DNA of 64,000 bases, taken from the NCBI GenBank assembly GCA_031772625.1, contig CM062805.1, forward strand, positions 804,169,592 through 804,233,591. The letters are read 5' to 3'. A program made the translations under genes and the position numbers. Positions within the stretch are counted from its first letter, which is position 1. The number at the start of each line of letters is the position of its first letter. This document shows positions 11,161 through 24,903 of the stretch, in pieces. The DNA is from Pinus tabuliformis. Its lineage: Eukaryota > Streptophyta > Pinopsida > Pinales > Pinaceae. The notes beneath the pieces were generated by a model. The model was not told the DNA's origin and ran no database searches. It saw only the letters and a list, made by a program, of their open reading frames with translations.

Positions 11161-12180
11161 ACTTAACGATGGCCCGAAGGATCAACGATATGTGATTTCG
11201 ATATCGCAATATCGCATTGCAACATTATAAGGGGTGATGCCAAGGAGGCCAGTGACCATGTGATGCTCCGATAGTTGATAAGGCCGATTGGTGCATCAGC
11301 GATTGGAATCCAAAAGAAATATGTGACTTGCGATAGGGCCGGACCTGAAAGGGTTATGAATGTGATCTTATAACATTTGAAGTCCAGAATGAAGCCATTT
11401 TGTTGAGATTTTCTTTGTATTTGGGATTTTTCATAATAGACCCAAATACAAAGGAACCCATGACCGAGCGACTTGCGATAGTGATACAAACGCAGACCCA
11501 ATAGAGTTTGTGGTGGAATTGATAATATTTCAGGCCTGATAAAAGGCATTTGGGCAGATTTTTACAGTGTTTCTATGTGTAACAGGGAACGACTATTTTT
11601 GGGATTTCAATGCGTCGATGGTACCTTCCATTGCATAACAGGTGGCCACCATCCCTGAAGACGTTTAACAATGATTTTTTAATGCTCAAAGGGGAGTTGA
11701 GTAGATAGAGGCTAGGAGCCAGAGAGCCCGAAAGGGAAAATGAACAGACTAGCGCCGATTGGCTTAAAAGCCATAGAATGACAGAGACACAGCAAGAAAT
11801 GTTGAGACAGAGAGAAAACAGAGACAAAGAGCGAGAGGAAGAGTTTTTGTACTCAGAGAGAGTTGAGGGATTCAATTAAACTCCTGCTATTTTGTATCTA
11901 TTATGTTGAGATCAAATTGAGCTCACTTTTTTAAAACTCTGCTCTTGAAGACATAAAGAGAGGTCACCATTGAAGGCTGGACTAGGAGATGTAGCCCAAG
12001 ATTTTTGGGTGAACTCCTTGATTATTTTGCTATGGTATGTGTGTATGTCTATTATGTTTCTCTAACTGCTCATTGTCTATATTATTCGCAATCTTATCGA
12101 TTCGTTGCACTAAGTGATATAGGCAAATCCATGCACATGAGTCTGTAATACCTTAATAATAATCTAAGATCTCATTTTCA
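10779..12180 (+). repeat. Chromovirus 3' LTR (about 1.4 kb)
   Basis: It starts TGATAAAAAATGG after the purine-rich CAGTGGGAAGG and ends ...CTCATTTTCA. It contains a short (AT)n at about 11127-11156 and a series of loosely repeated blocks (GGACCTGAAAGGG, AAGTCC, AAGGCATTTGG). Its final 264 bp match 5802-6063. A related LTR fragment with its (AT)n at the matching place is at 30786-32100. Confidence 0.85.
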
Positions 12181-12389
12181 GATGAGGCACACAATAGGGG
12201 TATTCTCTAGACTACGTTAGCTATTGGGCCAAGTCATTAGGGTTGTCTCATGCTATCATGAGCACCATGTGGGAAAATGGCCAACTTCTGTTTTACTTTC
12301 TGCACTATGTAGGCTTATAAAGCCATGTGTCTTGGAACACAATTTTTACTTTTATTTTGATGTAGCAAACTCTTTTGCAAACACTCGCT
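12181..12389 (+). other. Unassigned flank
   Basis: Unique-looking sequence between the chromovirus LTR and the microsatellite. No gene or repeat was recognised. Confidence 0.5.
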
Positions 12390-14187
<1,798 letters not shown>

Positions 14188-15569
14188 ATGGCATCTGAGC
14201 ATTCATCGGACTATGAAGTGGAAACCCAAAGTGACTCACCCTTGGAAGAATAGGCACCCCGAAGGCCTCATAAAAGTGGCAGACATGTTAGAGAAGAACC
14301 AACCACCCTTACAGAATTGCAGGCCTGCCCTCTTGCTATGTTGTGTTTCCAACATCAGTCATGCTATGAGTTTTGTCAAAAGGTGGCTAGTGTTCAATTT
14401 CATCATGAGCTGGCTCGTCTATTCGTGCTGCACTTACATGGAGATCAAGCTATCTTAGCCGGTGTCACCTTCACACTTACACCAAAATCTGTCTCATTAG
14501 CAACCGGCATACCGAACATTGGAGAACCATGGAACAAGAAGCAGAAGATTGACTGGCAGCATTATGAGCCATACATTAAAACCGGTTTCTTGAGGCAGCT
14601 CAAGAGAGTGTGCCCATTCTGATATCTAAGAGATGAATATACTCCACTAATGAAATTGATCATGAAATATTTCAGCTGTGAAGGATGGTTCTCTCGTCTC
14701 TATGCTTATCACATCAGGTGCTCATGCTTTTCACCAGGGTACGGATGATGAAAATTTCGTATTTCATTTGCCGGAACATAGAGAGGATGATCACACTTGT
14801 GCAACATAAAACCCCTTAGCAGAAACTTAACAGTGTGTATCATTGTGCTCTTATTAAGATTTTGGTGGTTCATCAGCTTGAATTATAGGGCATCACTTGG
14901 GATGATTTCATCTCTCGTGACTTCTTAAGAGCTTCACAGGGATTATCAGAGGTTAAGCATGAAGGTGGAAAATCAAAGCGAGTGTTATCTCCACCCTAGG
15001 TGGAAGGGGCCTCGTTTCCTCCATCAGCATCACAGGTATAGGACAAAGGCAAGAGGCCAATGCAAGATCAGGGGCCTTCAGGTGAAAGAGAGACCGACTT
15101 CATTCTCATTCATGATGATGATACAGATACGGGCCCACAAAGTGCCAAACTTAGGGAGATCATCCAGGAGCAGCAAACAGAGATCCAAGCCTTATCCCTT
15201 GACTTGGAGAGAGCTAAGTGGACCATGAAATATTTGGAGTATAGGAACAAATAGCTTGAAGATCAGCAAGCAATCATGGAGCTACAGAACATCCGCGATA
15301 ATCGCCAGGCTGCACAAAGGAGAAGAATTGAGCTCACGTCATTGGAGCAAGAGACTAATGAGGATCAGGAGTCTAATCTCGAAAGAGTTAACATGCACTT
15401 AGAGAGGCTGTTGGACAAGGCCAAAAAGGACCATGCATTGCTGAGACACATGGCTTTCCACTACATGGCACGGAACAAGGTCTGCAAGGCACGAATCAGG
15501 AATTTAAAGGCAAAATTGAGGAAGGCAATAAGGAAACAAAAGAAGCAAAGGGAGCTTGATTGTCTTTAG
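14188..15569 (+). pseudogene. Decayed unrecognised ORF with C-terminal coiled coil
   Basis: ATG 14188 opens a frame with an acidic start (MASEHSSDYEVE), a TAG at 14251-14253, then FHHELARLFVLHLHGD and FTLTPKSVSLATGIPN up to TGA 14620-14622. Homology-like sense text continues past this stop (YLRDEYTPLMKLIMKYF) and through shifts near 14720-14950. From about 15060 the frame is rich in Gln, Glu, Arg and Lys, and 15276-15569 reads as a long coiled coil (ERVNMHLERLLDKAKKD) with a very basic end. Both early stops fit C-to-T changes (CAG to TAG, CGA to TGA). I do not recognise the family; the N-terminal part loosely recalls retroelement-borne plant mobile-domain-like proteins, but that is a guess. 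There are no protease or RT motifs nearby. Confidence 0.5.
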
Positions 15570-17074
15570 AATTGGCCGAAGCCTCTTTAGCCCATCATAA
15601 CACTTAATGAAGAAGCTCCAGCCCAAATTTCAAGAAATTTGGGGCATTTTTGGCTTTTTGGCAAATTTTGGTACAAAAAACAGAGTTTTTCTCCCTGTGT
15701 GCCGCGCCACCTGGCGTGCGCTTTTGCTAGAGAGCTCCAAATTGCAAAAAGTTTACATTTTTGGATTTGGCATGGAAAATCATGACTGCTGTGCATGGCC
15801 AAGAAGTTTGGGCAAGTTTTAAGTCTCTAGGAGGTCAAAAACACTCAAAAAATGACCTCACTACCCCTATTTTGACACACATGAAGCAGTCTTGGGAGAT
15901 TGAAGTTTTGGAGGGGAAAATGACATCCAAATTCAGAAATTCCACTTGGGTTGGAAAGTAGATAGGCAGGGCTTTCCAAAAAGCACACTTGGGTTCAATT
16001 TGGACTTTAGGAAGTGCCTCAAAATCAGCTCCAAGGTGGCATGATGCATACAGCTTTTGGCGCGGCGCATGGAGGATTTTTGCTCATTTTTCACCTTCCA
16101 GCTCAGAAATTCGGCCAGTTTGACTAGTTTTAATTTGTGATGTAATTTTTGATATATCTTGATGTAATTGGATAAACATGATGTAATTTTGGCACTTATT
16201 TACTTGTTCTAGAGGATTCATTTACTAAAAAGTGAAAATTTAATGAACGAATCAGTTTCCTACCTTATAGAGGCAAGTTGTTTTGACTACCTAGATTTCA
16301 GTTCCTTGTTTAGAATTAGTTCAAACAGCTCCTAGAATGATGAGCTCGACCCCTAGAGGCAAGGGAATAGGTTTGGATTGTCTATATTATGTAATTTCTA
16401 AGTCATTTTCAGGGTTAGACACTTGGGATTGCTTTGGCATATCATTGTACATTCTATCTCTGCATTTTTGGCTAAGGAAAGACCAGGGTTTTGCAGCACT
16501 GTTTGGGATCCATGTGGCTTTATGTTTTGATGGTGTGCTTCTCTAAGTAATTGTAAGTTCATTAGTGTTATGTGTATAATTTTTCTCTCTTTTCTTCTGA
16601 ATTTGAACAAATGAGTGATTAAGGTGGAATCCATTAACTGTTATGCTCTGCCTTTGACTTTGCTTAAATTTCCATGTTTTCATCTGTTTAAGTAGAATTC
16701 TTGAGATTCTCTTGCTCTCCTTAGCTCATCACTAGTCTGATCTATTCATTCACTCAATTTAAAGCATCAAAACGATTTCCTTCCTTGCCCCAATTAGAAC
16801 TCTGCAGAAAATGTGCCTCATCCCCGAGCCCAATTTGCCTTTCCCTGTTTCCAACACAAAACCCCCAAAAACTCACAACAAACCCTTGTACTTCATACCT
16901 AGCCTAAAATTAGCTTTTATTTCAGTCATCTCGAGCCCCATTGCTTGTCTTTTGCCAAGATCGACCCAGAGAGAGCCCTCTCCTGTCCTCGTAGGGCTAG
17001 CTACGAGGCTGAGCGTGGTTTGATGTGGATCTAGAACCTTGTCTTTTCAGCCTGAGGCAAATCTAGGTTCTAAC
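15570..17074 (+). other. Unassigned downstream flank, possible LTR end at 17074
   Basis: No gene. The first 500 bases carry GC-rich phrases like those upstream (GCCGCGCCACCTGGCG at 15702; TTGGCGCGGCGCATGG at 16058). At the right end GGATCTAGAACC (17028) faces AATCTAGGTTCTAACA, whose reverse complement starts TGTTAGAACC, a plausible LTR terminus. No second copy was found in the window. Confidence 0.35.
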
Positions 17075-17355
17075 ATGCACTATATTCGGAAATGTTATTA
17101 TTCGTCTGACCTAAACATATACCTTTTAAATTCACTAACTCACCATTGGGGTCATAGATTTCCCATATAGCAGAAGATAGATTATGTGTATGATGACAAG
17201 CAACATCAGCAAAATCAACGTAATGGTTGGATGACATCTGCAAACCAAGTAGAGCACGAGGTAAGCAGAGGAAAAGGTTTGCAAAATCAAACTAACACAC
17301 CAAAATAACACACTAATGAAAATGCACTAATGTAGATAAGTATTTACATGTATAA

Positions 17356-18531
17356 TCACACATAATACTTCTTCAGGTAAAGCCCATTTCGGGGCTCAGC
17401 CAAATAATTCCCTTCATAACCCACTAACTCATAGGCACCTTTTCGTAAAACTCATTTGACAATGTAAGGCCCATGCCACATCGGTTCGAATTTCCCAACC
17501 CTCAATTTGTCATTGGCTTGATCATAAATCAAGACCAAGTCACCCTTAGTAAAAACACAAGGAGAAATAGTTCTATTGTATTGAGCTTTAACTCATTTTT
17601 GTAGGGTCTCAATTACTAACGATGCCAAGAAGCGGTTTTCATCGAGCTCTTCAAGGTAAAGTAAATGTTCCTCTTCAGGTGAGGTATCCGAGAGTAATTC
17701 CATGGCTAGTTTCAATGAAGGAATTTCACACTCAATTGGAAGAGTTGCCTCGAGAACATACACAACCTGAAAGAGTGTAAATCTAGTGGCAGTCTTAGTT
17801 ACAGTTCGGTAAGTCCAAAGAGCCGAAAATACCATAAGGTGCCAATTTGATTTATACATCCCAATGGTGCATTGAAGCATAGTAACTAGGACTTTGTTCA
17901 CTGCCTCAACTTGGCTATTGGCCTATGGAAAATAAAGGGTTGAGTTGTCGTGACACAAACCCAACCGAGCAGTAAGCTCCAACATCATGTAATTTTGAAA
18001 CTGAGACCCATGATCAGTAATGATGGGTTGAGGGACACCAAATTGAGCTATGACATAGTTGAAAAGAATTTGAGCGACAATTTTATCGTTAGCATCACAT
18101 GTGGGCATCACCTCAGCCCATTTAGTGAAATAATCAACAGTGATAATGATATAACCATGCCCCCTATCTGAGCGAGGGTTACAGGTAATGAAATCAATCC
18201 CCCATTTAGAAAAGGGGTCAACAGTAACAACTATATGTAGGGGTGTGAGTGGGGCACATTGTTTACGGTTGTATATTTGGCAGGTGTGACATTTTTGGAC
18301 TGCTAAAATGCAATCCTTTAAGATGGATGGCAAAAAATAAAGGACACGAAGTATGTTCTGAGCAGTAGCATACCCGGACATATGACCACCACAAGCCCCA
18401 CAGTGGAAGTCATTGAGAAATCTCTCAGCTTGTTCAAGTGTCAAACATCTACGAAGGATAGAATCAAAACCAACATGCTACAAAGTATCACCGATGATTC
18501 AATATGGTGGGGAATGATGTCGAATGTGATG
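17356..18531 (-). pseudogene. Element E integrase
   Basis: The upper part (18444-17923) has the HHCC zinc region (HCGACGGH ... CHTCQIY), the first catalytic Asp in FSKWGIDFI and the second in PIITDHGSQF. A TAG just after FP (near 17920) replaces the Gln codon expected before AN(S/G)QVEAVN, which carries the catalytic Glu. The C-terminal part (17901-17593) has FSALWTYRTVTKTAT and PIECEIPSLKLA, typical of the Tat lineage, followed after a stop by sense text down to a terminal TGA at 17356-17358. Upstream of 18444 the frame continues with further stops to about 18531. Confidence 0.85.
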
Positions 18532-18544
18532 ACTTTCAAAATTA

Positions 18545-19293
18545 GACAAATCCGATCGGATTTTTATTTATTTTATTTTATTTATTTATTTATATTTATT
18601 TATATTTTTTATTTTTTATTTTTAAATTTTAATTTTAATTTTTTTTTTTTAATTTTAATTTTAATTTTTTTTATTTTAATTTTTTAAAATTTTTAAAATT
18701 TAAAATTTAAAATTTTTTATTTTTATTTTTTTAATTTTTTTAATTTTTTAATTTAATTTTTAATTTAATTAATTAATTTATTTGTTTTTTAATTTTTATT
18801 TTTAATTTATTTTTATTTTTATTTTTTATTTTTAATTTTTGATTTTATTTTTAATTTTTAATTTTTATTTTATTTTATTTTTTTTTTTTTTTTTTTAATT
18901 TTATTATTTTATTATTTTTTTAATTTTTAATTTTAATTTTTAATTTATTTATTTATTTTATTATTTGTTTATTTATTTATATTTATTTATTTATTTTATT
19001 TTATTTATTTATTTATTTTTTATTTTTATTTTTATTTATTTTTAATTTTATTATTATTATTTTTTTATTTAATTTAATTTATTTAATTTTTATTTATTTT
19101 TATTTAATTTATTTATTATTATTATTTATTTATTTTTTATTTTTAATTATTATTTATTTATTTTATTATTTTATTTTATTTTTATTTTTTATTTTTTATT
19201 TTTTTATTTTTTTATTTTAATTTTTATTTATTTATTTTATTTTATTTTATTTTATTTTTTATTTTATTTTTTATTTTTTATTTTTTATTTTTT
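18545..19293 (-). repeat. T-rich (A-rich on - strand) low-complexity expansion inside pol
   Basis: About 750 bases of irregular TTTTA/TTTAT/TTTAATT runs on the + strand, with almost no G or C. It lies between the end of the RNase H/linker coding (WYGDIIVYLQ, - strand) and the start of the integrase coding. The coding frame resumes on both sides, so it looks like an expansion or insertion within pol. No target duplication is evident. Confidence 0.9.
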
Positions 19294-20730
19294 TCTTCTG
19301 GAGATAGACAATAATATCCCCGTACCATGGGTCAAGAGTGCTAATGAGAAAGAGAGTATCGTCAGGAATGAGCTCATCAAAATCTATAGATGTGGTTGCA
19401 GAGGGAAGGTCACAAATCAATTCAGTGAAAACCAACGATTTCTTTGATTTGGTCGTAGCAAACTCCAAATAAAATTCTTGAAGGATAACAATCGATTTAG
19501 GATATTCCCCCCCAACAATTGAAAAGTTAGAATGTAGGTCATGGGATTGCAATCAGAAATCACAGTGGTTTTTTGTAAAAAAATATAGTGTCGAAAGCGT
19601 TGAACAACATGAACAACTGCTAAATAAATTTTCTCAACATGGGTAGATCGATTTTCGATATCAATAAGGTTCCAACTTAAGTAGTAGATCACATGTTCGT
19701 TTCCATCATCATCGTCTTGCACCAGTACCATGGCAATAGTACTATCGGCTGCAACCAAGTACAAGAAGTAATTGCGGTGATAGTTGGGAGGATGCAACAA
19801 AGGAGAACTAATGAGATTTTTCTTTAATGCATCAAAAGATATTTGAGCGATTTCATCCCAAATAAATGGGATCCCCTTTTTCAGCAAACGAGTAAATCCA
19901 TTGGCAAGCTCAACATAATTGGGTACAAAATGTCAAAGGAAATTATCTTTCCCTTGCAGGCTCCGCAATTGATGCAAAGATGATGGAGGGGGTAAATTTA
20001 AAATGGCCTCAACTTTGATGGGATCAATCCAGATGCCTTCCTTTGATACTACATACCCTAGGAGATGATCAGATTCAACGCAAAAGACACACTTATGTGG
20101 ATTCAGTGAATATTGTATTGTCCACAACGAAGAAAAATCGCTCGTAGGTGGTTAGGATGATCATGGCGCTTAACAGAATGAGCTGGTAAGTCATAAAGAT
20201 ATGGTTGAACGATGCATTTGATGTCATGAAAAGCATAAGACATCGCTCGTTGGAAGGTAGCACCAACATTTTTCAGACCCAAAAGGGATTTTCTTGTAGG
20301 AAAAGGTTCCCCATGGACAGATAAAAGAATTTTTATGTTGATTGATGAGAAGAATGTTAATCTGGTTGTAGCCAAAAAAACAATCCATATAAGAAAATAT
20401 CTCACTCCGGGAACATTCATCAATGATTTGATCGATAAAAGGAGTTGGATAATTTCCTTTGGGACGTGCCCGATTGATATCGCGGTAATCAACACAAACA
20501 CAAATAGTCCCTTATTTTTTAGTCACAGGGACAATGTTCGAAACCCAATATGTCAATGGAATGGGGTAGATGAAACCAACCTTTAGAAGTTTTTCAACCT
20601 CTCCATCAATAGTGACTGCCTTTCTAGGGTGAATTGGGAAGTCGTTGACAAATAGGCTTCACATCGAGATAAGTATAAATTTCATGCACAACTATACTTG
20701 GATCAATGCCAAGAATTTATTCATATGACC
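19294..20730 (-). pseudogene. Element E reverse transcriptase and RNase H
   Basis: Recognisable RT segments are PKEIIQLLLSIK, FQRAMSYAFHDI, the catalytic region QPYLYDLPAHS, NPHKCVFCVES, LGYVVSKEG and LPPPSSLHQLRSLQGK. RNase H follows (YFLYLVAADSTIAMVLVQ, HVIYYLSWNL, ISDCNPMTY) and then LQEFYLEFATTKSKKS and DPWYGDIIVYLQ. The catalytic YLDD box reads YLYD, so one essential Asp is Tyr. Stops and shifts occur near 20690-20500, 20127, 19930 and 19550. The overall match is to the Tat/Ogre lineage of plant Gypsy elements. Confidence 0.88.
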
Positions 20731-21716
20731 AGGAAAAGATATCATGGAATTCCTTAAAAAGGGCACTGTAAATCTTGATCTCATCAGGAGAACAAGAAAC
20801 CTTGACATGGATGTTCTCGATAATTCCCTGTTTAACAGGAATGTTGATAGGCATGGTAGCAGTAATGTTCCCCATGTTTCCCTTAGACAAAAATTCATGC
20901 ACCAGGATGGGTGTTTGAAGTGGATGAGTAAGTGTATGGGAAACAAAGGTATCCATACTCAATAAAATTTCTCCAAGACGAGTTTCCTTAAGAGGCATAA
21001 CCTTGGTGATACTCTCGTTAGTGGGGAAATGTCTCGTTCAAGGGATATGGAGAATCCAAAGAACCAAGCCAATGAGATTGTGAATACACATCCAGATGCA
21101 TACGAAGAGTAGTATGACTTTTAGAAGTGGTCAGCGAAGCCGAAACAACAGCTTGGTAAGCTTGTTTTGCTTGGCTGAGCGACATAACATCGCCAAAAGA
21201 ATCAACCTGATCAAGAGAAAGAATGATCCAAGGATCGTAAGAATTAGAGATCATGTTGACATAAGTGACATGAGGAGGTCGGAGGGAAAAAGTTCCCATA
21301 AGATAAGAGTCTTTAAAAATACTCGCCCTAACACTCTCATAAGGAATATCGATGTTTCCCACATTTCCATTCGAAGAGCGGGAAGAGAAAAAGGCTAATT
21401 AATCAACAATGACTATTTTCCCTTCATGAGGAAAATGGAGCACACGGAACAAATAAGAAACCATACAAAACATAACATGAGTCCAATTTCTTCCAAGTAG
21501 AAGGTTATAATTAAAATTCACATCAACAACTTCTACTTCTAATTCAACATTTTTTCCTTCCAATGTGATGGGAAAACATGTGCGAATACTGTAAGGGTGA
21601 GATCCTCTACCATCAAAGGCTTCTAAGGTGTTTGGAGAATGGTTGAGAGGTGGAAAGCCTATAGCTTTCCAGCATGAAACAAACATGGTGTAGGTGGAAG
21701 CACCCTCATCAGTCAC
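20717..21716 (-). pseudogene. Element E protease and linker
   Basis: The protease (21716-21399) has MTDEGASTYT as active site and YNLLLGRNW later, followed by VSYLFRVLHFPHEGK. This is the same domain plan as the DEGAS ... LLLGRDY ... SSLFRVMCFPH protein of the A/B elements. After a stop near 21396 the linker continues (21362-21018 and 20998-20717) with YQAVVSASLTTSKSH and HDIFSWSYE, the usual run-in to RT in this lineage. Confidence 0.85.
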
Positions 21717-22259
21717 ATTCTAATGATTCCTCTTCCGTTTTATAATGAATTGGATAAAAAATGCAAGTTGATGGGGAAGCCGAGGAACATGATTTTCCAG
21801 GTCAAAAGTGATCAAATTCGAATATGTAGGGTCAATTCCTCCTATAGCAGATAGTAATTATTTACGTTGCATTGGACAAGTTTGGATAACTTTCAAGGAA
21901 GACATCGCCAATGGTGCTTGAGCTAAATCTTTGACAATATTGTAATGCTGGGTAGCTCGTGCATTCAAATTGTAAGATGATTTCCAAAGGACACCCTTGG
22001 GAGGTGGTCAGATAAAAAAATCATTACTAGGTCTCTCAATATGGAGAGGACTAGAACTGGGTGGAGTAGAAGTAGAAGGTGTATGAGAAACTTCTTTCTC
22101 CACAATCTGTTTTTGAGGAGTTTGATAGTCTTTTGACTGAGTGGCAACATAAATAGGCTTTGTTCCACTCATGTAAAATTGAGAACCCAGATATGTAGAA
22201 GATTGTAGTTATTCTACCTATTGGTTCTGCTATGATGGGAGAGGTTCTTTCAGTATGAC

Positions 22260-24903
22260 TGATGTCCCTTGATTTCCTTTTGACAAGCGACTAACTTCTA
22301 CATGACGGGGAAAATCCTTGGTATAGTGGTCATCCTCACAAATGAGGCAAGGATATTTGGGCTTACATTTTAATGCATCATCAATAGATGACTTTAGAGG
22401 ATCCTGTTTTGGGTATTAGATTTTTCTTTTCCTTTACTTTTATTTTTAACTTTAGAGGCTTTGTTTTCTGCGGTATATTGAACAACATTAACCTCAGAGG
22501 TTTTACTAGGATTTGGAGAGTGTTTTGAAGGAGGATTGGATGCAACATTCGAAACAGATTTTTGCTTCGAAGAAGCTTTACTGGAAGACACTAATCCAAT
22601 AATACCATTGACAGGTGGTACATCCGGAGGTTTAGAAGATGTTGGATCCTTAGATGGTCTCAGAGCTTCGGGCAAGGGATCATATAACGTGCCAGATTGG
22701 GAATACACCAAATCTAAATATTAGGCATGTACAATGGCTTGATCTTCAATTACAAAAACTTCCACTGCTATGTCTACAATAATTTTGTTGACGAATGATT
22801 TGGTAAACCATTTAGTTAACAACTCATTAGGTATATCAAACTTGATAAGGTGACGCCGACATCTCCATTCATGGATATGATTAAAGATGTGGGTAGCAGT
22901 ATTCTATTTCAAAGATGTAAACAAATGGGTACCAGTTTCATAGCGAATCGGTAACTGGAAGTGAGTAAGGAAGGCCATTACCAAAGAATTTAAGTCTTGA
23001 GAAGCACCTCGAAGCGACTCGATGTGCCATTTCACGACAGGACCCGTAAGGGTGCGCTGAAAAAGACATAGGCGAACAGAGTCATCAACCCAGGAATTAG
23101 ATGAACACCATAAATGGTAAGTCATGACGTGGGCCTGGGGGTCTTCTCCAGATTTTCCTTTGAATTTCAGACAATCACCAGGAATCTTAGTGGGAACTGA
23201 AGGCCAATAAGGTGAATAAAACATTGGATCATTAGTGAGCCTTGACACACCCCATAGTTCCAACATTCCTAGAAATGAAATTGCGGGTTGAAAGCATGGG
23301 AGACCTTTGATAAGGCCCAAATATGGATTCCATCCTTATTAGTATGGGTTTTGTCCCCAAAGTGGTGGATTTTGACCAAAAGGAGCTTGATAATGCCCCC
23401 ATTTAGGGGTATTCTGACCATACAAAGGTGGATTCTTGCCCCACAAAGTTGTGTTTTGACTAGGGTAAGGTTTATACTAACCTACCATAGACCATTGAGA
23501 ACGATAAGGTGGATAAATAGTTTGTGTGGAATGTGGATTATAAGGTTGTTGTTGCAACTGCTGACCCTGGTGGTAAAATTGTTGGCCCTGCTGTTGTAGG
23601 GGTTGACCTTGTTGATATATAAGGGTTGGTTTGTTTGCTGCAAGGGTTTTCCTTGCTATTGCAACAGTTGTTGGTAAGGCCCTTGTTGCGCATAAGGTCC
23701 TTGTTGTGAAAAAGGTTGTTGTTGTACATAAGGTTGTTTTTGTTGAAAATTTCCTTGTGGAACTTACTAAGTTCTAGGTTGGTACTCATAAGTTCCAACT
23801 TGAATTTGACCAGATGCCCCAAATGAGGGATTTGAACTAGGCTGCATTTGGGGACCTTCCCATTGATTAAAGGGTGGACTGAGTTTGTTGAGAGCCATAC
23901 AGAGGCTACAGTTGTTGTTAGGTATCTAAGCTGAAAGAGGCTGTTGATATGGGATCTGGCTTGTTCAAGATGGAATTGATGATCCACTAGGATAAGGTAC
24001 ACTGCCAACATTTTGACTAGCTCCAGTAGCGTGAGTTTGAGGTGTACTCACATAAGGTCCACCTAAAATGGGAGGTACATAAGGCGAAGGTGGTTTTTTC
24101 CCCCCATGTGGTGGGATAGGTGGTGGCACATATTTTCCACTTAATGGGGAATCTTGGGAACTTATAGGGACATTAATTTCCCCAATCGTGACTATCAGTT
24201 GTACAGGAACTGACGAAACTATACTCGGTATAAGAATTTTTGAGGCCACATTTGAAACAAATGGACTATAAGTAGTCATGGTGCCCAATGACCAAATGGG
24301 ATTGTGATAAAGTGAATATGCACTTGGAGTACTTGAAACTAATTGAGCCAAAGATGTATAACCAACTGGAAACAAAGGTTCATTGCTTTTAGGGGGTGGT
24401 GGAGGTGCAACACTTCCCACATATGGATAACCTTTAGGTGGAAAGTCATATTCATAATCATTATCAACACCAGGAGTATGAGTAGCTGAGACTTCTGGAG
24501 GACCTTGAGAAGAGGTTGGAAACTCACCTTCTGAAGCCATGGGTGGAAAAATTTGGCGAGGAGGAATCCGAGCTGTTCGTGGAGATAAATCCAAATTTAT
24601 ACTAGGATTGTTGTATGGACTATAATTTTATTGAGGAGATATAACCAACGGATCAAAAAATAGATTTAGACAGAATAAAAAAAACCTTTGTGGACTCTCA
24701 GGGGTTTCTGGATTAGATTCCTGAGATGATGATGAATCTCGAGGTGGAGGATGAGAAGCAAGGGGTTGGATACTTGGGACAATTCCATGTTCAAGACCTT
24801 GGGCTTCAAATGACTGTGAAAACTCAGGATGAACTCGTTGTGATGACCCTTCAATGTTAGATGATGAAGGGGAAATGTAAGGTGAACTTGATGGTTCATC
24901 CAC
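22260..24903 (-). pseudogene. gag: Element E gag with zinc knuckle
   Basis: It starts at ATG 24903 with a Ser/Pro/Glu-rich N-terminus; a stop near 24628 is followed by a Pro/Gly/Tyr-rich part (24594-23965) and a Gln/Asn-rich part (to about 23340). The capsid-type region (23320-22904) has PGDCLKFKGKSGEDPQAHV and GPVVKWHIESL. After 22904 a Lys/Ser-rich spacer (22711-22394) leads to a zinc knuckle near 22318-22365 reading CLICEDDHYTKDF, that is C-x2-C-x3-H-x4 with the last Cys replaced by Phe. The C-x2-C-x3-H-x4-C spacing is the same as in the A/B protein. Several stops make it a pseudogene. Confidence 0.8.

Larger units (their letters stand above)
5802..12180 (+). mobile_element. Decayed Ty3/Gypsy chromovirus, + strand
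   Basis: The order is 5' LTR remnant (5802-6063), initiator-Met tRNA primer site (6071), gag, protease, RT, RNase H, integrase, chromodomain-like C-terminus (about 10533-10733), purine-rich tract and full 3' LTR (10779-12180). The order PR-RT-RH-INT with integrase last is that of Ty3/Gypsy. Frameshifts and stops break gag and pol, so the copy cannot make the full polyprotein. The front of the 5' LTR is missing from the window, apparently displaced by the insertion of copy 1. The right flank GATGA (12181) could be the target-site copy. Confidence 0.9.

Noticed and set aside
14188-15569. Host gene
   Set aside because: Stops, shifts, no introns with clear borders and retroelement-like surroundings make a decayed mobile-element gene more likely, though the family is unknown.
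18382-18687. + strand ORF rich in Phe, Leu and Tyr, resembling a membrane protein
   Set aside because: It is a translation of the T-rich expansion and is antisense to integrase.
20335-20586. + strand ORF of 83 codons within E
   Set aside because: Antisense to recognisable RT coding text on the - strand.
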